The notes below the pieces were generated by a model. It saw only the letters and a list, made by a program, of their open reading frames with translations. It searched no databases and had not been told where the DNA came from. This document shows, in pieces, positions 1 to 12,636 of a DNA stretch of 64,000 nt. Within the stretch, counting starts at the first letter, position 1. Every line of letters starts with the position of its first letter. The position numbers and the translations under genes were made by a program. The DNA is from Trissonchulus latispiculum (taxonomy: Eukaryota > Nematoda > Enoplea > Enoplida > Ironidae): assembly GCA_030248195.1 (NCBI GenBank), contig JASAND010020012.1, positions 62,001 through 126,000 of the forward strand, in the 5' to 3' direction.

Positions 1-149
1 AAATATGCTCAGTTAAATCATTGTATAGATGTTAGTTAACGTTGCACTATCACTCACTCACTAAAAGTTCAAAATTTACAACTGCAGTATCAATAAGTGA
101 AATCAATATTAATGGAATAGAAACTAGAGAATAGAGATGTGAGCTTCAT

Positions 150-418
150 TGTATTCATAAAATCAGGATTAAACTGGCGGATTAAATGGATTAACTTAAA
201 CAGATTAACTTAAACGGATTAAAAGTGTATTCATAAAATACGGATTAAACTACTTAAACGACTTAATTTAATCCGTTTAAGTTAATCCGTTTAAGTCGTG
301 GCTCAGTTTAATCCGTTTAAGTAGTTTAATCCGTGATTTTATGAATACGTGCTTTTAATCTGTTTAAGTCATTTAAGTTAATCCGTTTAAGTTAATCCGT
401 TTAATCTTTTTATGAAAA
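150..418. repeat. Foldback/MITE-like element built of GTTTAATCCG words
   Basis: A long imperfect palindrome. The left arm carries GGATTAA and CTTAAAC words and the string TATTCATAAAATACGGATT. The right arm carries the reverse complements, including GTTTAATCCGTG followed by ATTTTATGAATAC. The outer ends also look inverted (TTCATAAAATCAGGATTAAAC-like on the left, GTTTAATCTTTTTATGAA on the right). No coding capacity and no clear target duplication were seen. Confidence 0.65.
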
Positions 419-1963
419 GGCCCCAAGTCAGGCTGGCTGTAATTGGAATTGTAATTGGGAACACCAAAAAATCGATTAATAACAATTTGCAATTGCAATT
501 TGAAACAGGGATCATCTCTGAATTTTATAAGATAGTTTGCTTTGCCCCCTCCCATGCGGGGTTCAATAGATTTAAGGGGCTACCTCTTGTTTTTTGTTCT
601 GCCTGGAGGCAGAACTATTTACACGGAAATTAGCAGGAATTGCACTATGAACGGCTTGCTCGACTCAATCATCACCTATCTTCAACATTGTCCTAGTATA
701 GTGTTCCGCTCATTTTTTAACCGAAGGGGGCCTGCTAGTAATGTAGAATTTCTACTTTTTAATTTAAAACATTTAATTTTTGCATCAATCAATAAGTTCT
801 TAGTTTTTGTGGTGCTATATATTGTGCGTTTGAGTGCCTCAATATTCTTTGTTTTCTCCTATCCTGCCCCCTTTTATCCAAAGTTTCTGCAAAATCGTTG
901 AACCATTACCCCCCCCCCCCCGCAAATTTTGCAGTCGAAAGATGTTGTAAAGGATGGCAGTATTTATGCAAATTATGAGATCAGCAGAATTGAGAACAGT
1001 TCACAAGTAGCTGGCTAGCCGACTGGTTGCGTTTGACGAAGACTTTAAGTTCGCTATTACTCGAGCGAAAAAAGAGAAGCTTTTGTCACAAAAATGTTCT
1101 GCTGGATTTATAAATCTGTTTAGTGACTCTAAGTAATGCAGAGTAGAATAAAGATTGTTTAAAATTGACGTCATCTGAGCAAATCACCGCGTTAAACTCA
1201 TTAAACTCATTTTCACTTGCATCGCCAAGTTTTAGATATAAATCTGAAGCGGCTGCTTGGTTCTGGCCTGTAATTGTTCATTGACAAGTAATAAGTATCC
1301 TTTGCCAGCTGAACTGGCTGACGAGGTCCAGGGTGCCGGATGGTGGCATCTAACACTGCCTACTCACAAGTATTAGCTGAGGCTGTAGGACTAACCAAGC
1401 CTGTTTAAACCCTTTGACTTGAAAGTGAATGAACAAACTGACCATAAAAAGTTTAAAAGCATCAAAATAATTTGAAATCCAGTTTATACAAAAGGGGCAC
1501 GTACAAACAACCAGGAACATAACGGCTGTGTGTCGCAACTCCCACATTTACAGAAATATTGTGAAGTGCAATTAATCATATGTCACTTCAACACAGCAGG
1601 GTGCCCTTTACTTTAACTCCCATTTCAAGAGTCTACCGTATACCTGTTAGACGTAAAATGTTAAACTCAGTTTACTGTGCAGCTTTTAATTTTCCTACTA
1701 CATTACTACAACTAACAAAAATGTATGCTAAATTCAAAAATTATCAGTAACAATCGCTTCAATTAACAAACCTAACAAATCTTAAATAAAGTCATTTCAA
1801 TTAGCACTTAACAAATAACAAATTCAATTCAATTTAGCAGTACAACAGTAACAGTAACAACAGTACAGCTAACCTTCAATTCAAAAAATTGCTAAGCAAA
1901 CAAACAAACAAACTAAATACTAAACATTTACATTTTACACATTTTACAGAATATGTTTTACGA
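419..1963. other. Intergenic stretch without a recognised gene
   Basis: Only short reading frames lie here and none resembles a protein family. A run of C (about 910-922) and AT-rich tracts are the only visible features. It may include the 3' flank of the transposase on the minus strand, but no terminal inverted repeat was found. Confidence 0.4.
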
Positions 1964-3473
1964 CTACACTCCAATCATATGGCTAACATGCACTAGATAC
2001 ACAATGCATTCATAAAAAATTTCATCGATATTGGTTACATTAGCAAGCCTATTTAACAAAACATTTTTTGCATCTGCGATTCGATCATTCAAATTACGAT
2101 AAATGGGATTGGTTGGCTTTGTGGGCTGACCTGCATGCAGTTGAACAATTCTGGTCTGAGTCATTACCTGCAACTTTTTGCTGAAACGGAGGAACCAACG
2201 TAAGGATGGATGGGTTCTACCGAAGCTGGAATTTAAAGAATTATGCCAGCCTTCGGCGTGATTGGTGGTTCGAGGCCCTGGATTATCAAAATGATTCCAA
2301 TCACCCAAATTCATAGATATCCACTGATTATCAATGTAGTCGACAAAGCTTTCCAACTTGTCCCTGTCCAACTGATCAGGCAGATCGGGTTTATTTGGCA
2401 GCAGAAATTGATGCCATAAAAACTGGACAACAATAGGAGGGAGCATCGGTAAAGCAAGGACACATTTAGTCCAACGAGAAAACATGCCGCCCATTTCGTA
2501 TAAACGTTTCAGTCCGTCTGCTTGGATCCGGCGAATCACAGCCTGAGTGTAATGAAAAAGACACCCAAGAATAGCAGCATTCGGAAAATACAACCGAGCT
2601 GCGGCTCTGGTTGAAGATTCAAAATCGAATATGATCGTTTGAACAGATGGAGGCTGGCCAAATAGGGTAATCATTTCGTTAAGTAAAGCGCCAAACATAA
2701 TATTATAGGTTTGTCGAGTTTTATTTTGCAATAAAGCATGGACTAAGGGAAGGGCTTCCCCATTCAAAAAACCATGAATAGAATAGATTTGGGTGAATCC
2801 GTCAGGAGCAAATTGAAAGGTTCCATCACACACCCAGTGTAAACTTTCGAAAAGAACTGTGAGTTCGACTTTCGAGGCAAAAAGTAAAATACGAGGATTT
2901 TCGTGTTGAAAAAAATAAGTAAATTTCCCCATGGTTTGGGTCGTCGGCGGGGACCTTTTCTCCACGGATAGTAAGGGTTAACTCAAGAGGTAAATTAAGG
3001 GGATCGGGTACTGGAATTACAGAATGTTCCGCATGACGATAAAGCGAACGCCGGATGCTATGGTAAGGGCTGAATGCAGCTTGAACTTCCAGCTGATCGT
3101 CAGTTCGTGGAAATTTTGAGGGAATTGAGGAAACAGTATCAAGGTAAATTTCACGGGGGCGTTTATTGCCTTTTCTGGCTTCCTGCCGCATTTCTCGCTC
3201 AATCTGTAAGCTAGAAATGTCGGCTTCGGTAAGGGGAGCACAGTTAACATGGTGGCCTTGATCAGGGTCGCCATCTACACGTCCATTGCGAAGTACAACT
3301 CGTGAAAATACGCCGTCAGCTAACTCACGACAACGTCTGCACTCAAAATAAGTAACAGCACCTCTGCTACTTTTTTTCAAGTACAAAAAAGAACGTCCAG
3401 GAAAAGCAGTAGAGTTACAAACTAAAATTTGACTTTTCAGTACTCTCGACAAAATAAAACGTGGCTCTGCCAT
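1964..3473 (-). pseudogene. FLYWCH zinc-finger / MULE-type transposase, split by one frameshift
   Basis: Minus-strand DNA transposase of the Mutator-like (MULE) group. The upstream frame (3473 down to about 2940) starts with ATG and encodes a FLYWCH-type zinc finger: aromatic residues, a C-x2-C pair (ECRRC) and a later H-x-N-C. It ends in the conserved hinge LPLELTLTIRGEK. The downstream frame (about 2940 down to 1964) encodes the RNase H-like transposase core: WVCDGTF (first acidic residue), IIFDFE (second), GCLFHYTQAV (the C-x2-H motif of MULE enzymes) and NHAEGWHN near the end. The two frames overlap at 2826-2965, and homology passes from one to the other near 2940, so a single frameshift breaks an otherwise near-complete enzyme. 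No terminal inverted repeats or target duplication could be defined. Likely an inactive copy or a host-retained fragment. Confidence 0.82.
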
Positions 3474-4290
3474 TAATTCGAAAAAGTACTTAGTAACTGA
3501 ACTGAAGGTAAATTTTAAAAGGTTATATTTAGTTCTAAATCTAGTGTCTCATTTTGTGGAGCCAGTATGACCTTTATCCATTTATTTTCATTACACTTTG
3601 AACCTGTAACTGAGTGACACTTAAGGGTACTTGAAATGACATCGGCATTGCCTTTGTGGGAGTAGCGACACACAATCGAACATAACGGACTGTAAGTCAA
3701 AGAACTGATTCCAAGTAGCTTTGTTACAGTTATCATCTTTTAAGTTAATTTAAGGTTGCGTTAAATTTTTTCCTAAGGCTCAAACGCAGAACCGTCCCCT
3801 TTTAGGGGTCCTCTTGTTAGATTATCCTTTGTTGAGCTAACAAGACGAGTACCAAATGCCGAACAAAATATACGTAATATTATCCTCCTGGAAAAGTTAG
3901 ATCCTAAGTCATTAATCAAACAGTCATTGGTGTCTTATTTGGTGGTTGCATAGCATACTGTGGCTGTACTCCAAAATGGACAGTGTTCAACCAAGTTCAT
4001 TTTCGTGCCAGAAGGTTTGCTGCATTTTGCCACGCATGCTAGTACAATTGGAAATTGCATTTTTAAAAATCCACAATATAGAGAAATTATCTGACAACTG
4101 TTTTTCGGAAAGACCAAATGAAGTAGACAATTCATTGGAATAAGATTTGAACTTTAGACATCCAACATTTTTGGGCCGTTTGTGCAATGTGAGCCGATGA
4201 AAATCATACGACATTGCTTGCTTATATTAACTCAAAACAGACAGTGGCATCACTAATGTGATATAAATTTAGAAATCAAATTTTCTTTAA
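3474..4290. other. Intergenic region, nothing recognised
   Basis: Contains only short overlapping frames without family resemblance. It separates the transposase remnant from a tRNA-like repeat and the receptor gene. Confidence 0.4.
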
Positions 4291-4291
4291 C

Positions 4292-4363
4292 GGCTCTTGT
4301 GGTGGAGTGGTTAGCATTATCATCTCCACATCGTCAGGCACAGGGTTCGATTCCCGGTAGACT
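4292..4363 (+). repeat. tRNA-like sequence (SINE head or tRNA pseudogene)
   Basis: Shows an A-box-like GTGGTGGAGTGGTTAGCA and a canonical B-box GGGTTCGATTCCCGG with tRNA-like spacing. The 5' GGCTCTT has no pairing partner at the 3' side, so no acceptor stem forms. It is better read as a tRNA-derived retroelement head than a functional tRNA. Confidence 0.6.
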
Positions 4364-4530
4364 TATATTGTTAAAAGCGCTAATTTAAAACTGGTGCATT
4401 TTACTCAAACAAATATGGTACAACGCCTTTACCACAAATAGGTTTCTGAATTAAATATTAATGTTTTAGCTGACAAATATTTCTTACTTCTTGTTACTTT
4501 GATTTCCGTTTTCCGGTAGAAGCTTTACAG

Positions 4531-7253
4531 TCACGGTGGCGAATCTAGCTACATTCGTCAGCGCAATGCGATTTCAGCCTCCCAGCAGAAACTTGCAACG
4601 CAACGCTTCGCTGGTGCTTAACATTGGCACCATCGTTTCCCAGCCCTACATTTATCCGTGTGCAATTTCGGCAAATTCGAAAACGGATTGCGACTTTGCG
4701 GGAATGGCAGTTGAAGCCGTCAAATTGATCTGTCTCAGTTTGCAGATCGACTGCAATCTGATTGAAAATCGATTGCACCCGAACGATTCCGATAGCGGTG
4801 ACTGGCTGGCAGTTTCGGAAGCGCTGTTGCGAAACGAAATCGATTTCACGGTTCCGGTTTTTCAGCCGACTCTGAAGCGGCTGAAAAAACACCGATTTTC
4901 AATTCCCATATTCTATGACAGCAGGTCGTTCATTTTTCACAAAAATGTGGTGCCAGCCCCCAGAAGCTTGCAATGGTGGAAAGTCTACACGACAGTAACT
5001 TGGTTCAGTTTCATAGCGTTTTTGTTTACACTAACTTTTCTACAACGGTTGAGTTCGAAGCGTTTGCGAATTCATGGGTTGCGGTTGCTTCTGAATGTCA
5101 CGTTTTGCTGGACAGCAGGTACCTAAATGTAGTTAATTAACTAACTACAGATAACTGATCACAATTAATTAATGCTAAATGTTATCATTTAAGAATCCGA
5201 AAGGTTGAAGTCAGTGCAACAAAGCTAGCTGAATGATAGGGTAGGTTGAATACAATAAATTTGAAGTTGAATGGTTAGATCCCCAATCGGAACACTTTTC
5301 ATTGCATTTGTCCATTTTGATTTCAAAGTTTCAAGTGATCAATTAATAATTAATCAAAGACAATAAAGCTCCACCCATGCAGTTCGAAGTAGTCTTACTG
5401 AAAAATAATAATTAATAATCATGTTATTGGTAATTACACATTTCGGAACCTTGTGCGAGTTTCGAAAAGCTTTTTTCCATCTTGTGACACCAACGGTAGA
5501 AACAAGAAAATGAAAAATTTTAAAACATGGAAAACATATAGTTAGGTAAAGTTAATTAGTTAATTAATTTTTTATTTTTTTAGCCAGTAACATCACCAGC
5601 AGTCGATTAACGCCATCGAAAATCCCGTTCGATAGTCTGGAAGGAGCGGCTGCTGCCATGCTGAGGAAGGGATACCGATGGGTCATACACGAAGGAAATA
5701 ATACGGCCTGGTTTCAGGCAGGTTTTCAAGAATTGAATTGAATTTTTAAAATTCATTCGAATTAATTTTCAGCTTCGTTACGATCTTCATAGGTGCAAAT
5801 TGTTTGGTAATTAATTGACCAGGATCCTATAAATAATGGGAAGCATCGACGGTTTTATCAGGGGTTTTCTCGAAAAATGCCGATTTTTAAAACGGCCTGT
5901 AGTCCGAATTGAGCCAAAAAGTCATAACCAAACAGTTTCTTGAAAAATTGCCGTCTAATGAAACCCTGAAGAAAGATATTTGCAAATTACATAATTTTCA
6001 GAAGATTAGAAGATAATAGTAATGTCTCTGTTGTGAATCCTGTGTTATTTTGTGATATTGTACCCCATAAAATAGTATAACTTCTGCCGCACTGAGGCAA
6101 AAACCTTTAGCAGTAAGAGGAGGCTAACACGTTTTTCATTATTTCATTATGACTAATGCCTTGTATCCTTCACAGATCCGTCTGTCAGCCAGCGTTTACT
6201 TCATTTTCCTGTTGTACCTAGTTTCTGGTTTTAGGAAATGGAGTACAGCGCACGACCTCCCAATCCGTTGCTCCGACGCGTACTGACGACCTATCCAGCG
6301 CTGACGGCAGCGTCAGAGCTGAAGTGGCAACTCGTCATGAACAGCAGTCTGTTGCACTTCAGCTACGACGACACCTCATCCGCAGTGTTTGCCGGAAAAC
6401 AGTACGGAATGCTGGTAGTACAGGAAAGTGACCGCTTCGAGGCACCACTGTGCATTATGGTAAAGGGTGGGGAGGCGGCAGCTAAGATTGTGTTAAAGTA
6501 CACGGAATTAAACCACTCTAATTGTTAACTCTAAAAAGGATTAACTTTAACTAACTAATTTACTTAATTAACTTGCTAATTGGCTTAATCTTGTTTCACG
6601 GAATCATGAGTTTGTAGAGGGCGGCAAAACCCGAGACTTAAAAGAACCTTTACCGGATTTCCGAGTTAGAAGTCAATTTTGAATGATGACAGACAGAAGT
6701 TGGAATTGAATTTGAAGCTTAGCAATGCTTAAGGAAGCTTCGACAAAATCCTGAACATTTGTCATTTGATATTTCCAGGTCGGTTTCGAGCGTTCAATTT
6801 TGAATTGCATTGCAGTGTGCGTGCAATTTCTAAATGCAAATATGTTCACTTTTCAAATTGGACACTTTTCATCGCTGCATGCAACTTATGTCCTTTTTTC
6901 AGATCGGTAACAACTCTCGTGTGACGAAACGAGAAATAGACGATGTGATTGTGCAGTTGCGAGTTTTTGGACTCAGTGACTATTTAAGTCGAAAATATAC
7001 GAAATCGATTTTGGGCGCCTTCGATCAGAGTCAAATTTCATCGACATTTCAACCCTTTCAATTGAGTTTCCTTTCGGATTTACTAATTGCGATGTTGGCC
7101 AGTTTTACTGCAGCGATTTTAACGCTGGTCGCAGAAATCGCTTCGGTTGGCGAAAATGGGTTAACGAAACGGTTCTATGAGTTTCCACAAGTATTGAAGA
7201 ACTACAGAATGTTTAGGGTTTTTAGACAATTTGTAAACGGTAGTAAACGATAA
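4531..7253 (+). CDS. Ionotropic receptor (iGluR family)-like protein, four exons visible
   Basis: Proposed exons are 4531-5118, 5584-5717, 6235-6459 and 6903-7253 (stop TAA). Exon 1 follows an acceptor (TTTACAG) and has no convincing start, so a 5' exon is probably missing. It encodes an S1-like ligand-binding half (VLNIGTIVSQPYIYP; NEIDFTVPVFQPTLKR; HRFSIPIFYD), then a first membrane helix (VTWFSFIAFLFTLTFL). Exon 2 carries SNITSSRLTPSKIPFDSLEGA, the position of the third helix/S2 start. Exon 3 is S2-like. Exon 4 carries REIDDVIVQLRVFGLSDYL, the usual last S2 helix, and the final membrane helix (LLIAMLASFTAAILTLV). No classical SYTANLAAF pore motif is present and the pore loop is short, as in divergent chemosensory IRs. 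Family membership is inferred from layout; ligand and ion conduction are unknown. Exon 2 seems to use a GC donor (CAG|GCAGGT), because the GT alternative breaks the frame. Confidence 0.75.
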
Positions 7254-7683
7254 TTAGCCATTTATGGCAGTATAAATGATAAAAAATTAATGCAACTAGA
7301 AATACCAAATGTCAAAGCGTGTTGAATCAAGTTACGAAATCTTCCGAAATGCGTCGCGTTTGCATTCTTGTTATGTCCACAAAAAATATTATTCTTAATT
7401 AAAGTTTACTATTATATTTTCAAAGATTATTTCATTATTAATTATTCATCCCTACCTGTGGCTTATTCACAGTTAAGAATCATATCAATAACCTATGTGC
7501 AGTTAATTTAGATGTAATCAAAAACAGTGAGTTATTAGTTTAATAATAACATTATTAACATTAACTTAACTTTGTGGTATTCACTAATTAATGTAACTAA
7601 ATTAATAATCAATTTATGTAGTTTACTGTCGCCAAACTGATCAGTGTGACTCAACTAAATAAAAAATTTCCAGTAATTTGGGA
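7254..7683. other. 3' flank of the receptor gene
   Basis: AT-rich sequence following the receptor stop codon. A possible polyadenylation signal AATAAA occurs at 7658-7663; nothing else was recognised. Confidence 0.35.
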
Positions 7684-7740
7684 ATAGATCCCACACGGAT
7701 TGGCCTTGCATCGAAACGTGCAACCATCTGCGCTAAATGG
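7684..7740 (-). repeat. tRNA-like sequence (minus strand)
   Basis: Read on the minus strand it gives an A-box-like TAGCGCAGATGGTTGCAC and, after about 30 bases, GGGATCTATTCCC in B-box position. No acceptor stem; interpreted as a degenerate tRNA-derived SINE. Confidence 0.45.
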
Positions 7741-10091
7741 AGCATTGCTATGAAAAATCTAGCAAGCAGGCGCAAGCACATAATGTGGCAGGGTCCCAAA
7801 TAGTCTACACAAACAAACCAGAACACTCGCCGAATTTTAAGTTTCCTTTTTTCTCTGCAAAGCATCAGAAAATTGTTGTTGTTCTTTGGCCACTGCAATG
7901 AAATGCTAAATATTGTAGAAAGTGCAAGTGGAAAAACTGCAACTTACACTATGAAAGGTGGCACAAAACGAGCAAATTTGAGTGTAAAGTCTGGTTTTCT
8001 GAAATGTAATGTGTGTACGCGCAGTAACTGCATTCAAATGCAATTTTACACTGGTTGTATGTAATGCATACAGCGCAGCAGTCTTGTATAGGAATAGTGC
8101 ATTCCGCGTAGCAGTAGTTAACTACTGCAGCTCAGACAACGTTAGAAAATTTCATTTTCAATATTCGAATTTCTAGTTGCAGGGAAGTTGTTTTCAGTGC
8201 TCTGTCCGATACTTTTCAGCGGAATTTTATGTATTCTAATTCTCATATTTCATATTTGTTGATTTATTTTCTACACTTACCTCGACTTTCCTGTGTAATT
8301 TGATTAAATGAAGAATTATCAATTCTGTTAGTCCTGAAACTAGTGTTCAGAAGCGAAAACAAGTGGTAAGTAATTAATTATGAGATTACTAACTATGCTA
8401 TGATATTAGTCTGTCATTTAACCGGATAGCAGTATTTGTGTATTGATTGTTTATCTCATTGTTTATAGCTTCTGTTTCCTGCTGTACCGGTCTACTGTAA
8501 TTGGTTTAGACATGTAGACAATGTTATTGATAGTCCATCATGTAAAACACACATCCTGTATCATAGAGTTCAATATGCAATATGCATTAAGTTATGCAAA
8601 TTATTTGATTAGAAAAGAAGAAGAGCATTTACATTATTAACTTTGCGTTGCATGCAAATTACGAAACTTGAAACAGTCAAGGCGTGGATCCATTTTAATC
8701 ATTTGATTTAGTGACAAAGGATCTCTGAACAAGAGCTTGCTCAATGTTGGCCTTTGTACACGGCACAGACGACGTTCTCCTACACTCCTGCCACACTGAT
8801 AGGCAGTGACTATTAAATTAAGATATACTACCAAACTTTATTCAACTGTTAAATTCACAGAGCTTAGCTTTAAAAATTATAATAAACTAAAAGCTAAACC
8901 TGGCTTCTGAGAAGCCGCCGAAACATGTCCTCATCCGCACATTTTTTGATTGTAGATTACATATTTAAGCTTCCTGTGCTATTGGTTTAGTTTAGCATAA
9001 CGGAAGACTTCAGTATCGATAAGGTTTCGCATAAACACAGTTTTTCTAACAAAGTCTGTATACTCGCAGGAGGCCTATGATTCCGTAATCGTAAATATGG
9101 TCAGATCAGGCTCATGTTGCGTAAAGCTCTTGCTGGTTTCTAATAATCTTTTGCAGGGACATTTAAGCAGAGTGCACCCACAAAAAAGTAAAACTGAACT
9201 GAAAAGGAGGTCCCCGCTACTCTCTCTCGAAGAAAAATTAATGTATAATTCGATCTCACAGAAATTCTCTACTCTAGCAGAGCATTTCCTCTGCTGTACA
9301 GCAAAAATACTTATACTGATTCTGTAGGATCGAGCACATATATACATTCCGTATTATTAGAGTAAAGATCACTCTAAATTAGATATAAAGTTAAGCCATT
9401 TTGAAGCTATCGTTTTATGGTTTTTCACAAGCAATGGGTTATATTGGAAAACGTTTAAAAACACTTGACAACTTCATGTTTTAAATGTTACACTTTTTAA
9501 ACTGTTCTAATTTCCCATTTTTCAAACGTTTGATTGATAGGATTGGGGGCTAATCTTGAAACATTCAGTAACATTGTAATTCTAGAAATAAATGCATGCG
9601 TTTTCTACTGCGGAACACAAAGAACCAGTATTAGCAGAGACGCAACTAAACTGCACATAGGTTTCGGCGGCTGTTTCAGTAAATGCAAGTACGGTCACGG
9701 TGTACGCAAGAGACTGTTTCCGAAATGTAATGGTTGGATATAAAGCAAACAGAGATCACATCACTGTGAGCCCAGGCGGCTCATCGTAGCCTATAACGTC
9801 GTCAGTTGAGAATTGATTTGGCCATTTGGCTTTATGCGAAACATTATCAATTGGAATAAAATTTGATATGGGTATTCTTGACATACTCATACCAACTAAA
9901 ACATACTCATACCAAATATTAGCTCAAGTGGTCAAGTTTTAAGAAATTGAGAGATGGGGTGGGAATTAAGAAAAACCTCTAGATGGGGTGTTTCGAAAAA
10001 TCTACGAAATCTCAAATTTTGTTTTTCGGCAAAATTATATGCAATCTGTGCAACGAAGTAGATTGATAATTCTTTTATCTACAACCATTTT
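7741..10091. other. Intergenic region between receptor and SESTD1-like gene
   Basis: No exon-like segment with family resemblance was recognised on either strand. The short reading frames overlap each other on both strands and lack splice context. The promoter and any 5' UTR exon of the downstream SESTD1-like gene probably lie here or nearer to 10,589, but no core promoter element could be assigned. Confidence 0.35.
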
Positions 10092-10306
10092 GTAGCGCTT
10101 CTACCAGGACTGCTGGACCAAGAAGAAACCGAAGGCAAGCCCAAGACGGGAGGCGTCAGACACCCTTGTACCCACGAAACCGGAACATAGGAAGGGAGGT
10201 TCAGCTTTTAATTCAGAATTAAAAGTAAAGAATTGGACCAGTCGGGGTTCGAACCACCGTCCTTCTGATCCCGGGACAGACGTGCTTACTCACTCACCAC
10301 AGGACC
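10092..10306 (-). repeat. tRNA-derived SINE, minus strand
   Basis: The head, on the minus strand at the 10306 side, reads CCTGTGGTGAGTGAGTAAGC (A-box) and then GGTTCGAACCCC (B-box). The distal part reads TTGGGCTTGCCTTCGG followed by TGGTAGAAGCGCTACA. The same head-plus-core arrangement occurs at 24512-24726 and 43903-44136, which defines a family of about 210-235 bp. Confidence 0.75.
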
Positions 10307-10589
10307 ATTAGCTGAATTCCCACATCGGGTTTATAAATTTTTCCTATGCCTGCTTCCCTTACAATTTTAGTTCAATTATGACACATTTTTGCTGTTTTGC
10401 CATTTTTCTTCATCTTCATGCAAAAGCTGTTTTTAGCTGTAAAAGTTTGTAAGATTTTCAGAATAGATAAACTTCATTAACCTTAAACTGAATATCAAAT
10501 TCGTAGGTAGTGAAACAATTAAATAAAAAATTATTAATAAGCAATAATTTGGTAATTAAACAAGACGATTTCTTTTATTCGCTTCAGAT

Positions 10590-12636
10590 ATGGACAGTAA
10601 CAAAGTGAAGGAATTGCTTCTCAAAGAAATAGCCTGGCTTTATGGTACAGTAGTATACTTGAATAATTTGTGTGATAATAAATTAGAGATAATTTTGATT
10701 ATTAATAAGATAGTTTCAGCATAAGTAACACAAAAATGTTACAAAATCTTTCAATTCTATTACTTTATTATTGCTATATTATTTATTTATTAATAATAAT
10801 AATAATAAAAACTATTTATTTTGTTGTCCATAATTATTTATTGTTTTTAGGTGGGCGAGATCGCGAAGGCAGTCCCGTCATCTATTTTCCGACTTCTGTT
10901 GATTTACCGGAACCGGCAATCAGCGATGTGACAGCGACCCTTACTTATCTGACCGGAATTCCGAACACGGATTCCCGGAAACATGGAACCACATTTCTTG
11001 TCGACATGCGAAAGTGTACCGTTCGATATCTGAAAATTCTTCTAAAGGCTTTACAGGTACATCAATTTAATTTTCGGGGTCTCTATTTTGCCGTGTTGGA
11101 TTCGCAGCAAAAGTCACGCATACCGATTCCTCCATAAACGTATATGTAGAGTCATGTTTTCATTACTGAGATTCTTAAAATTGCAAACGTCCACAATTCA
11201 TATATCCATAACAATGGTTTGAATAAGTTCTGTAGTATGATTAAGTTTACCATTGATTATCAAGAGATCAAACTGCAGATTTGATATAAAACGATAGTTT
11301 AATTCTAAAGGCTGATATAAGTTTTATCCCGTTTTATCCTGAATATCCATTTTAATTAAAAAATGCAAGGTTAAATTTAAATCTAAAATTTGAAAATTAA
11401 AATAGACGATGCTGCATCCAGAAACAATTTTCAACAGCAAATGATCCTGTTCTAGATATCGGTACGACCCCTGATAAAGCATGTGCTGATCGTCAAACCA
11501 AATCAGTGGTTGGACAAGTCGAAATTGGAGCTGGACCTCCGATTGGAAGTTTACGATTTCAAGGTTCGGAATTGTAACTGTTAATATAAAAGTTTGAGAA
11601 AATCAGAACAAAAGATAGATTTCCGCTTTTCTATTTTCTTTAAGAATTCGCTTATTTCTGGTTTACTATTTTCAGTTATTGCTTATCTCTGCCCACAAGC
11701 TGCATCGTTTCATTGATCCAACGCAACTCCCTTTGGCTCTTTCTGGTACATTCCCTTACGACCACTTCAAGTGGTTGGATCTACGACTTGTAAGCAGCAG
11801 AGATACTGTTTAAACAGGCTAACCACTAACGTAGCATTACCCGGGAAAGAATGACAGTAAGAGATGCATTTTTGCACGTTTTCAGGCAGAAAATTATTAA
11901 ATTATGGAACCTGTATTCAATAATTCAGTAACATTTTTGATTAGACAAGAAAATTTAGCTGATAAAATGGTTTATCGATACTGCTTAACTTTGTCTTCCG
12001 GATCCCAAGTCTCCAGAAAATTTCAGTTTCTCAAATAAGCACCTTGCATTAGTGTTAGAGGCCGGCCGGCCCGACCGAACCCAACGGCCGGCCGGCCGGT
12101 GAGACCGTAGGACGGCGTCTACCGGCCTAGAGCAGTTTGCTGTGCAGTTATTATAATTGCTAAGATCTATTTTCGGATGTTATCTTAGAAAAAGAGCACA
12201 GCATAGCATAAAAAATTAGCAAAACTTGATTTGGAGTCCATTTTAAGCTTAGTTGCTCTGTTTTGTAAATTTCTGATTGGTGATTTGTATCCGAACCGGA
12301 TTTGTAGACAAAAGTCCTCGGCCGGCGGCCGGCCTCAAACACTACCTTACATTCGGTGTGCTGATTTATCAGTGTAATTTATCAGTGACTGCTATTGTGT
12401 AAATTGTCTGGAACGGTCATGGTTTCTCTTTTTTTATCCAAGTTGGCAAAGAAGAAGTTTTTTGAGTACTGAATTGACAGTTAGTCATAATATTGTTTAG
12501 CGATACGAAAACTTCATTCGAGACGGATCAACATTCCTAAAACGATGCGAAGACGCGTCCGGCTCAGCCTCAGTAGAGCAGTCCAGTATTACTCAAGAGG
12601 AGCTTACTAGAGAAGCTAAGCTTCTCCTACCTCAAG
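10590..12636 (+). CDS. SESTD1 module: CRAL-TRIO/Sec14 domain (exons 1-5)
   Basis: Exon 1 gives MDSNKVKELLLKEIAWLYG and joins exon 2 as GGRDREGSPVIYFP, the typical start of Sec14 domains of the SESTD1/Dbl type. Exon 2 contains GTTFLVDMRKC, the central beta strand. Exon 3 supplies HVLIVKPNQWLDK (the 'VKP' strand). Exon 4 supplies LLLISAHKLHRFIDPTQLP and GTFPYDHFKWLDLRL, the highly diagnostic 'G(S/T)xxYDHxxW' ending. Exon 5 continues into a linker helix. The introns hold two transposable elements (12051-12343 and 12665-13256). Confidence 0.88.

Noticed and set aside
4292..4363. Functional tRNA gene
   Set aside because: A and B boxes are good, but the 5' and 3' ends do not pair into an acceptor stem. 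The same holds for the other tRNA-like segments.
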